Of a stretch of DNA of 5,718 nt, positions 4,287 through 5,718 are shown one piece after another; the first letter of the stretch is position 1; each line of letters starts with the position of its first letter. The DNA is from an uncultured Collinsella sp. (GTDB lineage: Bacteria; Actinomycetota; Coriobacteriia; Coriobacteriales; Coriobacteriaceae): NCBI GenBank assembly GCA_900551625.1, contig URWZ01000115.1:1-5718 (forward strand), given 5' to 3'. The position numbers and the translations under genes are program-made. The notes beneath the pieces are model-generated. The model was not told the DNA's origin and searched no databases. It saw only the letters and a list, made by a program, of their open reading frames with translations.

Positions 4287-4862
4287 TTAACGTCTCGCAT
4301 GGGCGCCAATGGGACAGGTCGCGCGCCGAGCCAGCGCGGCCGCCAGCAGCACCAACAGCATGGCGACAACGTAACCCGCGGCGTCAAAGCCTAAGTCGAT
4401 AACGTCAAAATGACGGCCGGGAACAAAAATCTTATGCACCTGATCGCCGACGGAGCAAACGGCGCAAAAGGCCAGGACGGGCACACACCGCAATCGGGTG
4501 AGCGACATGCGTTTATCCAAGCACACCGCCGCCAACGAGGCAAACAGCCCAACAAAGAAGAACTCTACGGTATGGGCGACACGACGGATGTTGGTGCCCA
4601 TCCACGTGCGGACGGGGACAAGCGGGTCGGGGTGGGCGACGGCAGCCGTTGAGCCCGCGTCCCCGACGGCATCTCCCGTCTGGGTCTCCCCCGCAGTCTC
4701 GGGCTGCGCACTGGCGCTTTGCCCCTCCACCACGTGCGCGGTAGACTCGCTGAGCGACGACGTCTGCTCCACGCTCTGCTCCGTCAGCATCCAAATACTT
4801 GCCAGCGTCGCGACAAGCAGGACAACCGATATCCATCCGACTATATGCTTCGCGCGCGCCAA
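4287..4862 (-). CDS. VanZ-like membrane protein
   Basis: This 191-residue inner-membrane protein has predicted membrane segments at about 8-26, 98-116, 125-138 and 161-178. VanZ-family hallmarks are RRVAHTVEFF (93-102), GDQVHKIFVPGR (139-150) and the following FDVIDLGFDAAG (152-163), with conserved H, E and D residues. VanZ gives low-level teicoplanin resistance in its founding case, but most chromosomal homologues have no known role, and no van genes are here. Residues 30-90 between segments 1 and 2 form a long polar stretch rich in S, T, E and A. The start is TTG at 4862: no ATG occurs before the first membrane segment, and GGAGG lies seven bases upstream. It follows the recombinase gene by 110 bases on the same strand. 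Confidence 0.85.
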   Translation of the reverse strand: MARAKHIVGWISVVLLVATLASIWMLTEQSVEQTSSLSESTAHVVEGQSASAQPETAGETQTGDAVGDAGSTAAVAHPDPLVPVRTWMGTNIRRVAHTVEFFFVGLFASLAAVCLDKRMSLTRLRCVPVLAFCAVCSVGDQVHKIFVPGRHFDVIDLGFDAAGYVVAMLLVLLAAALARRATCPIGAHARR

Positions 4863-4869
4863 GAGCTAA

Positions 4870-4874
4870 CCTCC
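4870..4874 (-). promoter_or_regulatory. Ribosome binding site selecting a TTG start
   Basis: GGAGG on the minus strand, seven bases before TTG 4862. It supports the unusual TTG start of the VanZ-like gene. Confidence 0.75.
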
Positions 4875-4972
4875 GTCTGTTATTGAGCAGCAGCGAGTGT
4901 ACCCCCAAATGTCGCCGTCGCCATAGCGGAATCCCAAATGTTCAAAACAAGGCGCCAGATGGCTGCGGTCCC

Positions 4973-5578
4973 CTACTCCGTCTCGCGCATCCAGCGATCG
5001 AAGGTCCCCACGCACACACCTAGGCGCTTTGCCGCCTGACTCCGGGTAATATTGCCCGCCTCATAGATATCGCGCACTCGTTCAAATTGCGGAGGGCACG
5101 GCTTGCGGGGTCGACCAAAACGCACGCCGCGCGCCCGCGCCGCCGCAATTCCCTCCGCCTGACGACGGTGGATGTTCTCTCGTTCCACCTGCGCCACATA
5201 GCTCAACAGCTGTAAAACGATATCGGCGATCAGCGTGCTGGTCACATCCGATCCGCCGCAATCTCTCGCACGCGTATCGAGCAACGGCATGTCCAGCACC
5301 ACGATGGCGGCGCCGAGCTCTTTAGTTATGCGCCGCCATTCCTCGAGAATCTCGCTATAGTTGCGACCCAGCCGATCGATAGAAAGCACCACCAGCACGT
5401 CCCCATCCCTCAACGCGCACAACAGCTCACGATAGCGAGGGCGGTCGAAGTCCTTGCCGCTGGCGTGGTCGGCAAAAATGTTCTCCGGCTCCACGCCATA
5501 GGCGCTCAGCGCATCCAGCTGCCGATTCAGATTTTGGTCGCGCGAACTCACGCGCGCATATCCGTATGCCGTTGCCAT
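4973..5578 (-). CDS. Serine recombinase of the resolvase/invertase family
   Basis: This 201-residue protein cuts and rejoins DNA at short paired sites through a serine-DNA link. Catalytic residues are present: YARVSS with R9 and nucleophile S11, SIDRLGRN with R69 and R72, and the VERENIHRRQAEG segment (131-143) leading into helix E. GVRFGRP (151-157) is the usual link to the DNA-binding part, and ITRSQAAKRLGV to FDRW (177-196) is the C-terminal helix-turn-helix. Size and domain order match Tn3-type resolvases and DNA invertases, so it looks complete and active. ATG 5578 gives the canonical MATAYGYARVSS start, with GGGGA about four bases upstream; an in-frame TTG at 5608 lies inside a palindrome. 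No transposase or partner genes are visible, so resolvase, invertase or orphan status stays open. Confidence 0.95.
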   Translation of the reverse strand: MATAYGYARVSSRDQNLNRQLDALSAYGVEPENIFADHASGKDFDRPRYRELLCALRDGDVLVVLSIDRLGRNYSEILEEWRRITKELGAAIVVLDMPLLDTRARDCGGSDVTSTLIADIVLQLLSYVAQVERENIHRRQAEGIAAARARGVRFGRPRKPCPPQFERVRDIYEAGNITRSQAAKRLGVCVGTFDRWMRETE

Positions 5579-5598
5579 GTCATCCCCGCTCTCTCGTG

Positions 5599-5635
5599 AA
5601 CCTGCCAAAAAGGGACAGGTTTATTTTGGTAGGTT
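5599..5635. repeat. Inverted repeat in the recombinase leader
   Basis: AACCTGCCAAAA (5599-5610) and TTTTGGTAGGTT (5624-5635) form a 12-bp inverted repeat with one G.T pair and a 13-base centre. AACCTG (5599-5604) also pairs perfectly with CAGGTT (5616-5621), and AGGTTTAT recurs nearly intact at 5631. It starts 21 bases upstream of ATG 5578. Candidate roles are the recombinase's own operator, a recombination half-site pair, or another dispersed palindrome. Confidence 0.7.
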
Positions 5636-5674
5636 TTATCTCCCATATCGCAGGCGGAAGGGCAAACGAGCGCG

Positions 5675-5718
5675 CTGTCTCTTATACACATCTGACGCTG
5701 CCGACGATATGCAGTGTG
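5675..5718. other. Illumina Nextera i5-side adapter (artefact)
   Basis: Bases 5675-5707 match the reverse complement of the Nextera read-1 transposase adapter, beginning with the Tn5 mosaic end at 5675-5693. The next eight bases, TATGCAGT (5708-5715), are the reverse complement of ACTGCATA, which I recall as an i5 index (S506). GTG (5716-5718) begins the P5 primer. Mask it; genomic sequence ends at about 5674. Confidence 0.98.

Noticed and set aside
3221..4402. A 393-codon plus-strand open frame
   Set aside because: It overlaps the 3198 gene, runs through the hairpin repeats and then antisense to the Spx-like and VanZ-like genes; its protein is arginine- and serine-rich with no domain. It is a high-GC shadow.
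4870..4972. Terminator or promoter between the recombinase and VanZ-like genes
   Set aside because: The only stem near a T-rich stretch has three pairs, and the TACACT box lacks a -35 partner at usable spacing.
29..5693. 19-base terminal inverted repeats at 29-47 and 5675-5693 enclosing a recombinase gene, as in a transposon
   Set aside because: They are the Tn5 mosaic ends of the Nextera kit, flanked by index and primer bases; they come from library preparation.

Overview
The real insert runs from about base 48 to base 5674. The first 47 and last 44 bases are Illumina Nextera (Tn5) adapter with index bases, so both ends are library artefacts, not biology. The insert is fairly GC-rich and dense with short genes, nearly all on the minus strand. 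SmpB, a flavin reductase of the anaerobic Hrb type, a rubredoxin, a VanZ-like protein and many long palindromic intergenic repeats together suggest an anaerobic gut actinobacterium of the Coriobacteriia, most likely Collinsella or a relative. That assignment rests on family resemblance and recall, not on a search.

Layout, left to right. 48-338: two related 59-bp palindromes, then the intrinsic terminator of a short rubredoxin gene (339-482, minus). Next is a flavin reductase (571-1074, minus) with an AT-rich candidate promoter between the two. These two genes look like the split halves of a high-molecular-weight rubredoxin, an electron carrier of oxygen and NO detoxification in anaerobes. 1075-1280 holds an intrinsic terminator and another long hairpin. 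smpB (1281-1751) and a TPR protein (1741-2658) overlap by 11 bases and form an operon. Upstream is a two-gene tRNA operon, Gln(CUG) then Glu(CUC), with a good promoter and a terminator, also minus.

3033-3197 shows nothing I can name. 3198-3608 is the only plus-strand gene I accept, a small protein of unknown function. It converges on an Spx/ArsC-like thioredoxin-fold gene (3805-4164, minus). The gap between their 3' ends is filled by 2.8 copies of a 62-base hairpin repeat. Further right are a VanZ-like membrane protein with a TTG start (4287-4862, minus) and a complete small serine recombinase (4973-5578, minus) with a palindrome just upstream of its start.

Most of the window is ordinary core chromosome. 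The part least explained by known features is the set of long imperfect palindromes in the short intergenic gaps. There are three sequence families with similar hairpin design and a recurring TTTGAG-like loop motif. I see no convincing new multi-gene system.
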